This document shows, one piece after another, positions 34,045 through 44,930 of a DNA stretch of 64,000 nt. Position 1 is the stretch's first letter. Every line of letters starts with the position of its first letter. Source of the stretch: Parasponia andersonii (taxonomy: Eukaryota; Streptophyta; Magnoliopsida; Rosales; Cannabaceae). Below the pieces are notes generated by a model. It ran no database searches. It worked only from the letters and a program-made list of their open reading frames with translations, and had not been told where the DNA came from. Both the position numbers and the translations under genes were made by a program. The stretch covers positions 894,258-958,257 of the forward strand of contig JXTB01000064.1 in NCBI GenBank assembly GCA_002914805.1. The letters run 5' to 3'.

Positions 34045-37000
34045 ATGGATTCCACCGAGACCGGCTATCTCGTCGGAAAACCGTCCGGCGACGATGACCC
34101 TTCTGAACCACCACCGGCAACCAAAATGAGCCACCTCGATTCGTACGGAAGCTCAAAATCAACCACCACTTGTTCTAACCGTTTGGTGAAGATAGTAGTG
34201 GAACCTCTCCAATGGCTCCAAATGCTCTCCTCCCAGCTAAACCCAAGCTTCGTCTTCGGCGTGATCCTGGTCTACGGTTTCAACCAAGGCTTCTCTGGCT
34301 CTTTCTTCAAAGTGGTCTCCGACTACTACTGGAAAGACGTGCAGCAGGTCCAGCCCTCGGTGGTCCAGCTCTACACGGGCCTCTACGCCATCCCCTGGGT
34401 CATGAAGCCCATCTGGGGCCTCATGACCGACGTCTTCCCCGTCAAGGGCTACCGCCGCCGCCCCTACTTCGTCCTCGCCGGATTCATCGGCGCACTCTCC
34501 GCCGCCATGGTCGCGCTCGGCGGACGGTTGACCGTCGCGGTGGCGCTGAGCTGCCTGATCGGTTTGTCGGCGGCGGTGGCCATCGCGGACGTGACCATCG
34601 ACGCCTGCATCGCCAGGAATAGTATTGAGGTTCGTGCTTTGGCCTCGGATTTGCAGAGCCTATGTGGGTTTTGCTCCTCCGCCGGTGCCTTGATCGGGTA
34701 CTCCACCAGTGGGTTCTTCGTTCACCATCTTGGACCCCAGGTACACGCTATGGTCAATGGTCAATGCCCCCAGTTTTCTGGCCTTTGTTTTTTATGTACA
34801 AAATTTATGTTAATAAGTTAATTATTGAAGAAGAAAAAAATTTACAGTAAGGTTTATTGTTTTTTGACAAATTGTGTTGGGTTGTTCATAAATCTTAATC
34901 TTCGTTGTGAATATATTCGTGTTTGGCAGGGGTCATTGGGTCTTCTGGCAGGTCCACCAACCTTATTGATTCTTCTGGGCTTCGTCTTATATGAGCAGAG
35001 AACAAGCGGCCGTTCTGAGGAGAAGGTTTGCAATTTTTATTGCATATAGTTTCAATTTCTTTTTTCTTCCTTTTGAAATGAGATATAGAAATATTGGTAT
35101 TTTGTATCGATCAACGGAAACTGCGCAAGGTCCCACCCCGTGGACCCATCTAGCCCTCTAAAATTAAACATTAGTTAATTGCATTTACATTCTTTTCTCG
35201 GTTAAAACAAAAAGATTTGCCCCACTGTTTTGGTAATCTATCATTTCATCAAGCGTTGAAACTTTTGCCATGCATCACTATACAAGTGTTCTCGGAAAAA
35301 ACTTTATATTGTAAAATATATAAATTGTGAAAGAAAACCATTTGAAATGTCGATTATGGGCATGATGGTTCTTGGCAGTAGGCATTTTTGATTCGTGTCT
35401 ACAATTTATACTTTATATTGAAAGAGTCTGGACAGGGTATAATAATATTTTAAAATAAATTATTAATAATATCTTCATTAGGATAATATAAAACGTTCAA
35501 ATGGAGTAGCTCTATAAGCGTAGTACAAATCATAAAAGTTAATAGGGGATTCATAATTCTCCGGAATGTAGCTAATTGCTTGGGTCATGACGGGCCCAAT
35601 TTCACACATCATTCAATTTTAGACTTCTATTATATTATCTTTTTTCTTTTTTTTTTTTGGAGGGGAAGTTCTGTTATATCTTTTTGTTAATGACAAAAAA
35701 ACAAATCATTCTTTATTAACTTCTTTTGCTTTTTTTTTTTTTATTAATTATTTGAGTCGATACTTTATTCACTTTTAGTTAATCAATATATATTTCAAAA
35801 TATATTCGCCTCTCTTTACAATTCGAAAACGTTTTCGAATGATTTAAAAAAAAAAAAGTTGCTAGGTTTCACTGATTTGCTGATTGTGAACTTGGTTGAT
35901 GAACAATAAGATTGTGATGGATACCATTATTATTGTTATTATTATTTTACCTATAACCTTTACATGTAACACCCCCATGACAATAATCTCAATTTAAACT
36001 CTCTGTCGACAAGAGAGAGATCAGGTTGCTCTTGGTCAAGAGCATTAACAAATGTTACATGTAAATTTTATATTATATCTCTAATCATGATAACATGTTA
36101 TTACAGTAGCATGAATATATTACTTTCTAGATTTACTTACTGCTTTTGTGTTCTTTTCTCTCTCTCTTTGTTCGCAGTCAACAGAAAAGTTAGGATTAGC
36201 AATGAGGGGCATGTACAAAACAATCAAATTCCCTCAAGTGTGGAAGCCATCGCTTTACATGTTCCTATCTTTGGCTCTTAGTTTCAGCACTCATGAAGGT
36301 CACTTTTATTGGTACACTGACCCTAAAGCTGGTCCTGCATTCTCTCAGGTACACAAACTTGAAAAAATTACAAGCTAGATGATTTATGTACCTGAAAACT
36401 CTCATTCATCCTCACTAACAATAGCCTTTTATTATTGTCCTTTCATTAAAAAAAAAAAAAAAAAAAAAAAAGGAGTTTGTGGGGATAATTTATGCAATAG
36501 GTGCAATGGCATCCATGGTAGGAGTGCTAATCTACCACAAGAATCTAAAGGACTACCCTTTCAGAAGCTTACTCTTTATGGCACAACTTCTATATAGTGT
36601 ATGCGGAATGCTAGACCTCATGTTCGTTCTTAGGTGGAACTTAGTCCTAGGAATCCCGGACTACTTGTTTGTTGTTATGGAGGAATGCGTTTCCCGAATC
36701 GTGAGCAGAATTCGATGGATGCCGATGATTGTACTGAGCAGCCGGCTCTGCCCTCTTGGAATCGAAGGCACCTTCTTCGCGCTACTAATGTGCATTGATA
36801 GCCTTGGCTCGCTGTCCTCCAAGTGGGCTGGGGGAATGGTGCTCCATGCTTTTCATGTCACCAGGACTGACTTTACAAACTTATGGTTAGTTGTTCTAAT
36901 TAGGAATGTCTTGAGGTTTTCGACTCTAACCTTGATATTCTTGGTCCCCAAGGTCGGTCAGTCCGAGGTTATAATCCCTTCGGATCTTTTGACTAGGAAT

Positions 37001-37072
37001 TCCACATCCGATGTTGAGGAAAATGACAACTTGGAGTTGGTTCCTCTCAATATAGTGAAAGCTCAAGTTTAG
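34045..37072 (+). CDS. Probable folate-biopterin transporter (copy B)
   Basis: An FBT/BT1 family membrane carrier of the major facilitator superfamily; relatives are linked to folate or pterin transport, and the plant members are mostly uncharacterised. Exons: 34045-34740, 34930-35025, 36178-36348 and 36473-37072, all joined in phase 0, giving 520 residues, close to the usual ~500. An acidic/serine-rich N-terminus (residues 1-50) is followed by predicted membrane segments from about residue 67. The signature loop KPIWGLMTDVFPVKGYRRRP spans 121-140, and ADVTIDACIARN spans 181-192. The C-terminal exon has FFALLMCIDSLGSLSSKW. The start ATG is the one shared with C and D. The acceptor before exon 4 is odd: 24 A then G. 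Exon 1 is far more GC-rich than the rest and nearly the same as in C. Confidence 0.9.
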
Positions 37073-37566
37073 CTTCTTTTTTTTTTTTTGGGGGGGGGGG
37101 TGTATAGTACTTGGAGGAATACCATACGAATATTATGTACAAAATCTGAGAAATTTTCCTTCAACACGTCTTGGAAATCTTGTAATTTTGTTACCATTAA
37201 ATGGTCACAAAATAAAATTTTGTTCTTTTGTATTTCTCTCTATGACATTTTTTTTTGGTGCTGCCAATTTTTTGGAGGAGTTGTTTTAATAACTGAGAAA
37301 ATAGAGATCACCAAAAATGACTCCCAGCTTAATTTCGTCTCTTTTGTGTTTTAAATTGTAGATGGTTCAGAAAAGGTGTTGAATAGTAGTGTTAGATTCT
37401 AGTGAAAATTAAAATTGGCTACTGTGAAGCCCAAGAAAACTCCTCCTGTGAGTTCTGTGTTCTGACTTCCGAGAAAAACAACCAGAAAACGGAGCACGTC
37501 CGCCTAAACCAAGAAATGGAAATATGAAAGGCTTATTTAGGCATCTCGGTTCTCAAATCTATCTAA

Positions 37567-37962
37567 GGCTATGTTTGGTACGTGGGAAGAGGGAGAGGAA
37601 GGAAAAGATAGGAGAGAAAAGTGGATGAAAAGTGAAAAAATATATTGTTTGATAAAACAGAAAAAGGAAGAAAAAAGAAAAAAGAAAAAAACTGAGATAG
37701 AAAATAAGTGGGTGGATTTCACAAAAATTTTCCTCTCCTAAATAATAAGAGAAAAGAAAGAGAAATTAATTAATGAATAAGTTTAAATTATTAAATTATC
37801 TTTATATATCAATTTAAAAATCATTATATTAATGATAAAATAATTATTTAAAATAAATTAAATTTTCATTTTTTTTTACATACTAAGCAACCATAAAATA
37901 AAATATTTTCATTGCGTTACTTTTCCTCTTATTTTTTCCATACCTCACCGCCAAACATAGCC
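37567..37962. mobile_element. PIF/Harbinger (Tourist-like) MITE
   Basis: A 396-bp element with inverted ends ggctatgtttgg and, at the right, ccaaacatagcc, flanked by the three-base duplication taa (37564-37566 and 37963-37965). The end consensus and TAA target duplication are those of Tourist-like MITEs of the PIF/Harbinger superfamily. No transposase is inside. Confidence 0.85.
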
Positions 37963-38640
37963 TAAATATATATAGATTCCAAACTTTCGTCCTGTGAGCA
38001 GTTGTGCCCCTAAGTACTTTTAGTCTGTTATCTCGTCCATCTTCCGTTAGTGGTAATTTGCATATGATAACAAAATCCTTTCTATCTTATATTTGCACCA
38101 TGATAATATAATGTTGTCACTTCCTTCTACCTCAACAATTAAGAAATTCCAAGCCAAACTCTTGGGTATTGTTTCTAAGTCAGGAGTATGTAAATATATA
38201 AATCTAATTAAATCATGATTAACGTAGACTTGATACCAAAGAAGCTCCTTTAATCTGTCATTAAGAACTTTCAAGAGAGGAAAAAAAAAATCGCATTTCA
38301 CTGAGCTGAATTGCATCATAATTCCATAGAAAAAAAAAAATTAATGACATTCACCACAGCTATTGAAACCCAATCAATCACCATTAACCAGTTTCTTAAC
38401 AACCAAACACAACTATTAAAATCAGAAATCACTGCAATTGGAGGATGTCAGGAACATTTTAGTGAGCGAGAGAGAGAGGGAGAGAGAGGGAGAGAGCGGT
38501 GGAAGGCGGAGAAGAGAATTCGCGACTTTCCCAGATTCCGTTTTTCCGAGTAGAAACTCTGATCTATAATTAAAATATGAGAAATGCTAAATGTATGTAT
38601 ATATATGTAACAAGACTAATTTTTTTAATCATCATATTAC

Positions 38641-38675
38641 GTGGTGAGGACTCCGAATAATGAGAAAACGTTTCT
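38641..38675 (+). promoter_or_regulatory. Conserved proximal box upstream of copy C
   Basis: gtggtgaggactccgaataa then tgagaaaacgtttct, the cognate of the boxes at 33908 (B) and 63522 (D), here about 140-175 bases before the ATG. Confidence 0.5.
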
Positions 38676-38815
38676 ATTTCCTATCTCATATAATTTGGAG
38701 ATATATACACTAAGCGTGTTGACTCTCATCCATACATGACCAAGTGGGAAAACGTAAATACTACCTTCCTCTGTTATCCCCCAAATCACTTCGTACCCTC
38801 TCATCTCACAGATCC

Positions 38816-40201
38816 ATGGCCGATTCCAAGGAAACCAGTCATCTAATCGAGAAACCTTCCGACGACGACCCGTCTGAGCCACCATCGGAAGCCAGAATTG
38901 ACCACCACGATTCATACGAAAGCTCAAAATCAACCACTATTACTAGTACTACTTGTTCTAACCGTTTGGTGAAGCTAGTGCTGGAACCCCTCCAATGGCT
39001 CCAAATGCTCTCCTCCCAGCTAAACCCGAGCTTCGTCTTCGGCGTGATCCTGGTCTACGGCTTCAACCAAGGCTTCTCTGGCTCTTTCTTCAAAGTGGTC
39101 TCCGACTACTACTGGAAAGACGTGCAGCAGGTCCAGCCCTCGGTGGTCCAGCTCTACACGGGCCTCTACTCCATCCCCTGGGTCATGAAGCCCATCTGGG
39201 GCCTCATGACCGATGTCTTCCCCGTCAAGGGCTACCGCCGCCGCCCCTACTTCGTCCTCGCTGGATTCATCGGCGCACTCTCCGCCGCCATGGTTGCGCT
39301 CGGCGGACGGTTGGCCGCCGCGGTGGCGCTGAGCTGCCTGATCGGCTTGTCGGCGGCGATGGCCATCGCGGACGTGACGATCGACGCCTGCATCGCGAGG
39401 AATAGCATCGAGATTCGTGCTTTGGCCTCGGATTTGCAGAGCCTGTGTGGGTTTTGCTCCTCCGCCGGAGCTCTGATCGGGTACTCCACCAGTGGGTTCT
39501 TCGTTCACCATATTGGTGCTCAGGTATTTAAATTTTCTAGTTTTGTTGTTCGTGTTTGAAGCGAAATATCTTATTTATTCCATGGATTTTATGTCAATGT
39601 GTTTCGATTGTTCGTTTTTGAAGGGGTCATTGGGTCTTTTGGCTGCTCCACCAGCTCTGCTGATTCTTCTGGGCTTCGTCATATATGAACAGAAAACGAC
39701 GAGCAGCGGCCGTTCTGAGACAAAGGTTTGCAAATTTTTTTCGTACTTGTCGTTTTTCTAATCAGGATCGTCCACTGGTCCATTAGCACGGATGGATGGT
39801 CCTGATGCAATATTTTCGTCCCGCTTACTGCTAGCAACATCTTATTCTCAAATTTTGGTCAACCGAACAAGATCACGTGTTTAACATAGCAAAAGTAAAA
39901 ATCATGTGAAATGTTGATTATGGGTTTCATGGTTATATTTTTGTTTGAAGGGTTTTTGGCGCAATTGGTCCCTTGACTATGTAGCTTGTTACGATTTGAT
40001 TTTGTGGTTTAGATTTTAGTAATTAAGTCCTTTTATCTTTTTAATTTCTGTCAATTAAGTCCAAATGGAAACTGAAGTTAAATACTTGGATGACAAAAGG
40101 CACGTGAGGCTTAAAATAATGCCGATTTGATTTTGTGGTTTAGATTTTAGTAATTAAGTCCTTTTATCTTTTTAATTTCTGTCAATTAAGTCCAAATGGA
40201 N

Positions 40202-40243
<42 letters not shown>

Positions 40244-43026
40244 AAAATAAAATGAAAAAAAAAAAGAAAAATTTAGAAGAAAAAATCACAAATCCCAACA
40301 ATTTTGGGTTATGAATTCAATTTAGAGTAGATGACTTTTGGGATTTGGTTTCAATTTGTAATTGTCTAAAATTATCCCGTTATTTTATTTTATTTTATTT
40401 TCATTCCTAACCTTCCTAAAGACCCCTATTTCAATTTATTAGAAAAGACAATGGCAATGTAGTAGAAGAATGCCAACAAATGAAAAAGAGAACATAATTC
40501 ATGTGTCTACATAGCGATTCTTTTTCAGGAATGCTGAATCAATTGTTGGAAAGAAAATATTTGGAACCTCAAATTTCTAGTAGAATACATAGTGAGGAGG
40601 AAAAATACAATAAAAATGTTAATATTTAGCACAAGAAAAGAAAAAAAAAACTCATAAATAAGTAAAAATAGTGAAATAGAATTTATGAATGAAAGAGAAG
40701 AAGTCAATAGTAGTTTGAAAATAATTTTGGTAGAGACAAACTAATAATTAGATAATGGAAGATATTGAAGAATCTAAGAAAAATCAAAGGGTTGCCAGAG
40801 AATGATAGGATCGATAGTTGGCGTTTTGGAGTTCCTAGCTGCTGGACTGAACAAAAAATTTGTCAAGAATTATTTTTTTCATTTTTAATTTTCTTTTTGT
40901 ATGCAGTTTGAGCTTTAGACATCAAAATTTAGTATGACTTGTCATTTAAGTACATAGTCGAGATATCCCACTCTAGATAGGTTGGACCCTATTCTATTCA
41001 ATCTAAAGTAGTTGGTTTGAGATTTCGTTTCAAGTTTTTGGATTTGGAATTCTTTTTTTGTCCTTGTCTTTTTTGGGTTCTTGCTAAGCAATGGAACATG
41101 TTTTTTCTTTTAAGTTTTTATTTTCTCTATTTTTTTTCTCTCAGTTTATTTTTTATTTTTTATTTTTTTGACTTTCTTTAGAATTTTTAAGCCACACGCA
41201 CAACACGTGCTTTCATGTCTAACATTTAATGCCAGTCTCTCATTTGGACTTAATTGCCACAAATCAAGAAGTTAAGGCACTCAATTACCAAAATTAAAAC
41301 CACAAGGGACAAATTATAACAATCTACATAATTAAAGGAACAATTGTGCCAAATAAACCTTTATTTGAGATGAGATGAGATGAGATGAGATGAGATGACT
41401 CTCTTTCATTCTCGAAAACAAAAAAAAAAAAAAAAAAATCTCTCCCGTCGGAATAATAGTTTATAAAAGTATAGTGGAGAGTATCATTTTAGTATAATCT
41501 AAAATTCAGCTTCTACTGGGGTAGGTCTACATGTCATTAAAAATTCATCATAATTTATTTTCCAGAACAGCTAATTAATTGCTTAGCTCAGAGAAGGGCC
41601 CATTCGCAGGTATACAATTCTTTAAATAAACAAAAATAAATAAATACATTAATTACAAACAAACAAAAAGACAAAACCCTTCAAGTCTGCTAATCGATAA
41701 ATTTCAAAGTACAGTGGCCTCTCTATAATTATGCGTCCTATTACAGGACCTTTTTGAATGGGAAGAAAATATAGGCTAGCTAGGTTACACAAAATTGTTC
41801 ATACCATAAGATTTTTCAAACGGACTAAGAAAAAAATGAGTATATTTTATTTTTTTTTTTTAAAAAGAAAAAGAAAATGTGTACCCAAATATATTTATGT
41901 TATATAGAACTTTAGGAAAAATATTTTTATCGTTTCCCATAATCGTTTTCCCCAACCAATATTCAGGTCCAACTATCCAAAAGGATAAGGTTGCTTTCTG
42001 TTGAATTGCTTTTATGTAAATTGTGCCATACATGTAATTCTACAAAGACTTATAAGTATCATTACTTGTTAGGATCAATTTATCATTATTACGTAAGTTC
42101 ACCAACAATTTTTGTTTATCTTTTCTTTCCTCTTATTTATAGCATGTAACAGAGAAGTTAGGGTTGGCAATAGGGGGAATGTACAAAACCATCAAATTTC
42201 CTGAAGTGTGGAAGCCGTCACTTTACATGTACCTATCTTTGGCTCTCAGTATAAGCACTCATGAAGGCCAGTTTTACTGGTACACCGATCCTAATGCTGG
42301 TCCTGCATTTTCTCAGGTCACTCTTCTGTACACAGCTACATACACGCACAAATAATCGGGGATTGTACTCTCGTTAACTAGCTTCGTCTTTATTTATTAT
42401 TATGATTTTCTTTTTTGGGCAAATAGGAGTTTGTGGGGATCATTTATGCAATAGGTGCAATGGCCTCCATGGTAGGAGTGCTAATCTACCACAAGACTCT
42501 AAAGGACTATCCTTTCAGAAGCATACTCTTTTTGGCACAACTTCTCTATAGTGTGTCTGGAATGCTGGACCTAATCTTCATCCTTAGGTGGAACTTGGCC
42601 CTTGGTATCCCCGACTATTTCTTTGTTATCATGGAGGAATGTGTTTCTCGGATCGTCAGCAGAATCCGGTGGATGCCAATGATCGTATTGAGCACTAGGC
42701 TTTGCCCTCTTGGCATTGAAGGCACCTTCTTCGCGCTGCTGATGTGCATTGATAGCCTCGGCTCTCTGTCCTCCAAGTGGGGTGGAGGAATGGTGCTCCA
42801 TGTGCTTCATGTCACTAGGACTGACTTTACAAACTTATGGTTGGTCATTCTCATTAGAAATCTACTGAGGTTTTCGACTCTGGCTTTGATATTCTTGATT
42901 CCCAAGGCTGGTCAATCCGAGGTTATAATCCCTTCAGATCTTTTGACTAAGAATTCCACGTCTATTGATGGGCAAGATGAGAACATAGAGCTAGTTCCTC
43001 TCAATGTTGAGAAAGTTCAAGTTTAG
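38816..43026 (+). CDS. Probable folate-biopterin transporter (copy C)
   Basis: A member of the same FBT/BT1 carrier family as copy B, with the same four-exon, phase-0 structure: 38816-39523, 39624-39725, 42143-42316 and 42427-43026. The product is 527 residues. It starts MADSKETSHL; the signature loop KPIWGLMTDVFPVKGYRRRP and the ADVTIDACIARN segment are identical to B. Exon 4 has normal acceptor context (tatgattttc..aaatag), unlike B. Intron 2 (39726-42142) is 2.4 kb because it holds a Mutator-like element. Exon 1 differs from B at about 24 of 555 sites in its main part, while exon 4 differs at about 84 of 600. It looks intact. Substrate is inferred from family only. Confidence 0.9.
39992..40200 (+). 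repeat. Exact 78-bp direct repeat next to an N
   Basis: 39992-40069 and 40123-40200 are identical over 78 bp with a 131-bp period. The second copy ends at the single N at 40201, which is followed by 40 A. This could be a recent duplication of part of the element's left end or an assembly artefact. Confidence 0.8.
40201..40201. other. Assembly gap or ambiguous base (single N)
   Basis: One N directly before a run of 40 A (40202-40241) and directly after an exact duplicate. The local structure here is not reliable. Confidence 0.95.
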
Positions 43027-44149
43027 CAAGTTACTCTGAGTGTATAGAACTTTCGAGGAGTACCATAAGTTGTACAAAATCTGAGAAATGTTCTTTCCAC
43101 ACGTCTGGGAAATATTAGAATTTCGTTACCATTTCAATGGTCACGAAGGAAATTCTCATTCTTTTATTTATATTTTTTAAAGGAATTGTTTTAGCTGTTA
43201 AAAGATGAAGCTTCCAAAACTAACTCCCTAACTTGATTTCCTCCTCTCTCTTTTTTTTTCATTATAAGTTGTTACGAAAAAAAAAAAAAAAAAGTGGTTT
43301 CTAAAACAAATACTAGCCATTTTTTTGGTTTCATTTTAATTATTGACATTTTTTTATCTCTTTGCTAAATGGTATATATCAATGTATCAATACTTTAATT
43401 TCACGTATTGTATATATACATTGAAACTGATATACCAGTCACTACGCTATTGGAATTGATGTACTCAGCTATTTTGCTAAAGTGTTTGAAGACCCCAAAA
43501 TCTAGCTACTTTGCTCAAAGTTGGGCTCCTTTAGGATAACTTAAAAGATCTTTCTACAAAATATGATGGGTCAATGTTTTTTAAAAAAGATCTTTTAAAA
43601 ATCTATCTAAACACTTGAAATATCTTTAAAAGTTATGTCCAACTGGCTTGTTAACTAATTGTTAAATTACAGTGAAATTTTATAGACGGAAATTTATTTT
43701 TATGATAATTTAAAAAAAAAATGAAAAATTTCAGACTTTGAAACTGTTTAAAAAATTTCAGAATACTTTAAATTTAACTTGATTAGTTACCTCGAATAAC
43801 TAAATTGGGTACCTCAATAATCTACTCAATAATCTAACTGGTTATCTCGAATACCATTAAAAAAATATCAATTTTAAAGATAAAGTAGTATTTTTCTAAA
43901 TATTATTAAAAGTGTTATTTTTCTAAATCAGTATGTTTTTCAAAAAATTCAATCCATCCGAGACTTTTTAATTTTTTAATTTTGGGTAATTTGAGCTTGG
44001 AATTTTGTAAGAAGCCCAATTGTATATGGACCACTGTTACACGGCCCTAGCAGGTTGTTGAAGAAACCTTCTTAGGAGAAAACAGAGAAGAGGAGAACAT
44101 CGCGTTGGATATTTTGACCCAATGCTAAAGATAATGAGAACTTAGTATC
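43027..44149. other. 3' flank of copy C, no gene seen
   Basis: The first ~130 bp (tgtatagaact..gtaccata..gtacaaaatctgag) are shared with the 3' flanks of B and A, probably untranslated region and polyadenylation area. The rest is AT-rich DNA with A and T runs and no supported gene. Confidence 0.5.
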
Positions 44150-44413
44150 CGTCTGGTATTGTTTGTTATGCACTGTTGTGTTATGGTCAGTAAAATTATA
44201 TTTTAGATAACTTTTATTATTATAGCAAAATTAATTTTAAAAAGTAATCATTATTATTATTATGTTTCTCAAATTTTATTTAAAATAACAGTAACACAGT
44301 AACTTTTAAAATTTATTGACCAAAAGTTATTTTACCAAACGCATTTTTGTTCCTTTTTTTCTCTAACTATTTTTAAAAGCTAAATGCAAATTTTAAAAGC
44401 AATCTCAAACAGG
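44150..44413. mobile_element. MITE-like insert next to the FBT tail remnant
   Basis: The left part has tccgtctggtattgtttg and the right part aaaagcaatctcaaacaggc, which is roughly its reverse complement, as in small TIR elements. It abuts the FBT tail remnant. Its right half is repeated at about 44570-44735. No clean target duplication found, so the class is uncertain. Confidence 0.4.
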
Positions 44414-44417
44414 CAAA

Positions 44418-44487
44418 GTTAGTTCCTCTCAATGTAGAGAAAGTTTTAGTTTAGCTATTTGTTTTCTTTCTTTCTTTCTTTCTTTTT

Positions 44488-44523
<36 letters not shown>

Positions 44524-44552
44524 TATAGAACTTGAATGAGTACCATATAATG
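44418..44552 (+). pseudogene. FBT gene 3'-end remnant, copy 1
   Basis: Twelve codons (44419-44454) reading LVPLNVEKVLV and stop match the C-terminus of copy C (LVPLNVEKVQV and stop). They are followed by a long T run and by tgtatagaacttgaatgagt and accata, as in the 3' flanks of B and C. Nothing upstream of these codons is left. It marks a further family copy that has been lost or deleted. Confidence 0.75.
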
Positions 44553-44734
44553 CAAAATCAACTTTAAAAATTAATCATTACTATGTTTCTCAAATTTTAC
44601 TTAAAATAACGGCTATATAATAATTTTTAAAATCTGCTGATCAAAAGTTATCTTGCTAAATTTCTCTTTGTCCCTTTTTTTCTCTAACTATTTTTAAAAA
44701 CTAAAGACAAAATTTGGAAACAATCTCAAACGGG

Positions 44735-44930
44735 TAGAGTTAGTTTCTCTTAACGTAGAGAAAGTTTTACTTTAGCTATTTGTTTTCTTTCTTTCTTTCT
44801 TTTTTTGGTTTATAGAACTTGAATGAGTACCATACAATATGCAAAATCTGATAATTTTTTCTTTCTATACGTCTTGAAAAAATCTTAATTTTTGTTACTA
44901 TAAAATGGTGACAAAAGAAACTACACCTCC
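44735..44930 (+). pseudogene. FBT gene 3'-end remnant, copy 2
   Basis: A second, more diverged tail: codons 44740-44775 end in AAA GTT TTA CTT TAG. The 3' flank is preserved further than in copy 1, to about 44925 (tatagaacttgaatgagtac, acgtcttgaaaa, gttactataaaatggt). With the repeated MITE part before it, it forms the second unit of a tandem duplication of about 330 bp (units about 44224-44552 and 44553-44900). Confidence 0.75.

Larger units (their letters stand above)
37073..38815. other. Intergenic region between copies B and C
   Basis: The 3' flank of B begins with T and G runs (about 37079-37100) and is alignable with the 3' flank of C to about 37220. A Tourist-like MITE is at 37567-37962. 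From about 38090 the DNA matches 47400-47820 upstream of copy D (for example gataccaa.gaagctccttta), so it is the distal upstream region of C. The block ctttcccagattccg..agtagaaactct (38526-38560) is shared with B and D. The proximal box is at 38641-38675. Confidence 0.6.
39950..41360. mobile_element. Mutator-like non-autonomous element in intron 2 of copy C
   Basis: About 1.4 kb with long inverted ends of some 130 bp: gggtttttggcgcaattgg at the left and, reverse-complemented, aggtttatttggcacaattg at the right, both followed by taattaagtcc/taattgagtgcc and caattaagtccaaatg blocks. Flanking nonamers ttgtttgaa and ttatttgag agree at seven of nine positions, fitting a nine-base Mutator-type duplication. 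No transposase is visible. Inside are an exact 78-bp duplication, one N and a long A run (40123-40241). Confidence 0.65.

Noticed and set aside
34212-34622. 136-codon arginine/leucine-rich open frame overlapping exon 1 of copy B, and its twin at 38995-39405 in copy C.
   Set aside because: Both lie in another frame of the GC-rich exon 1 and follow from its codon composition. No start context or family supports them.
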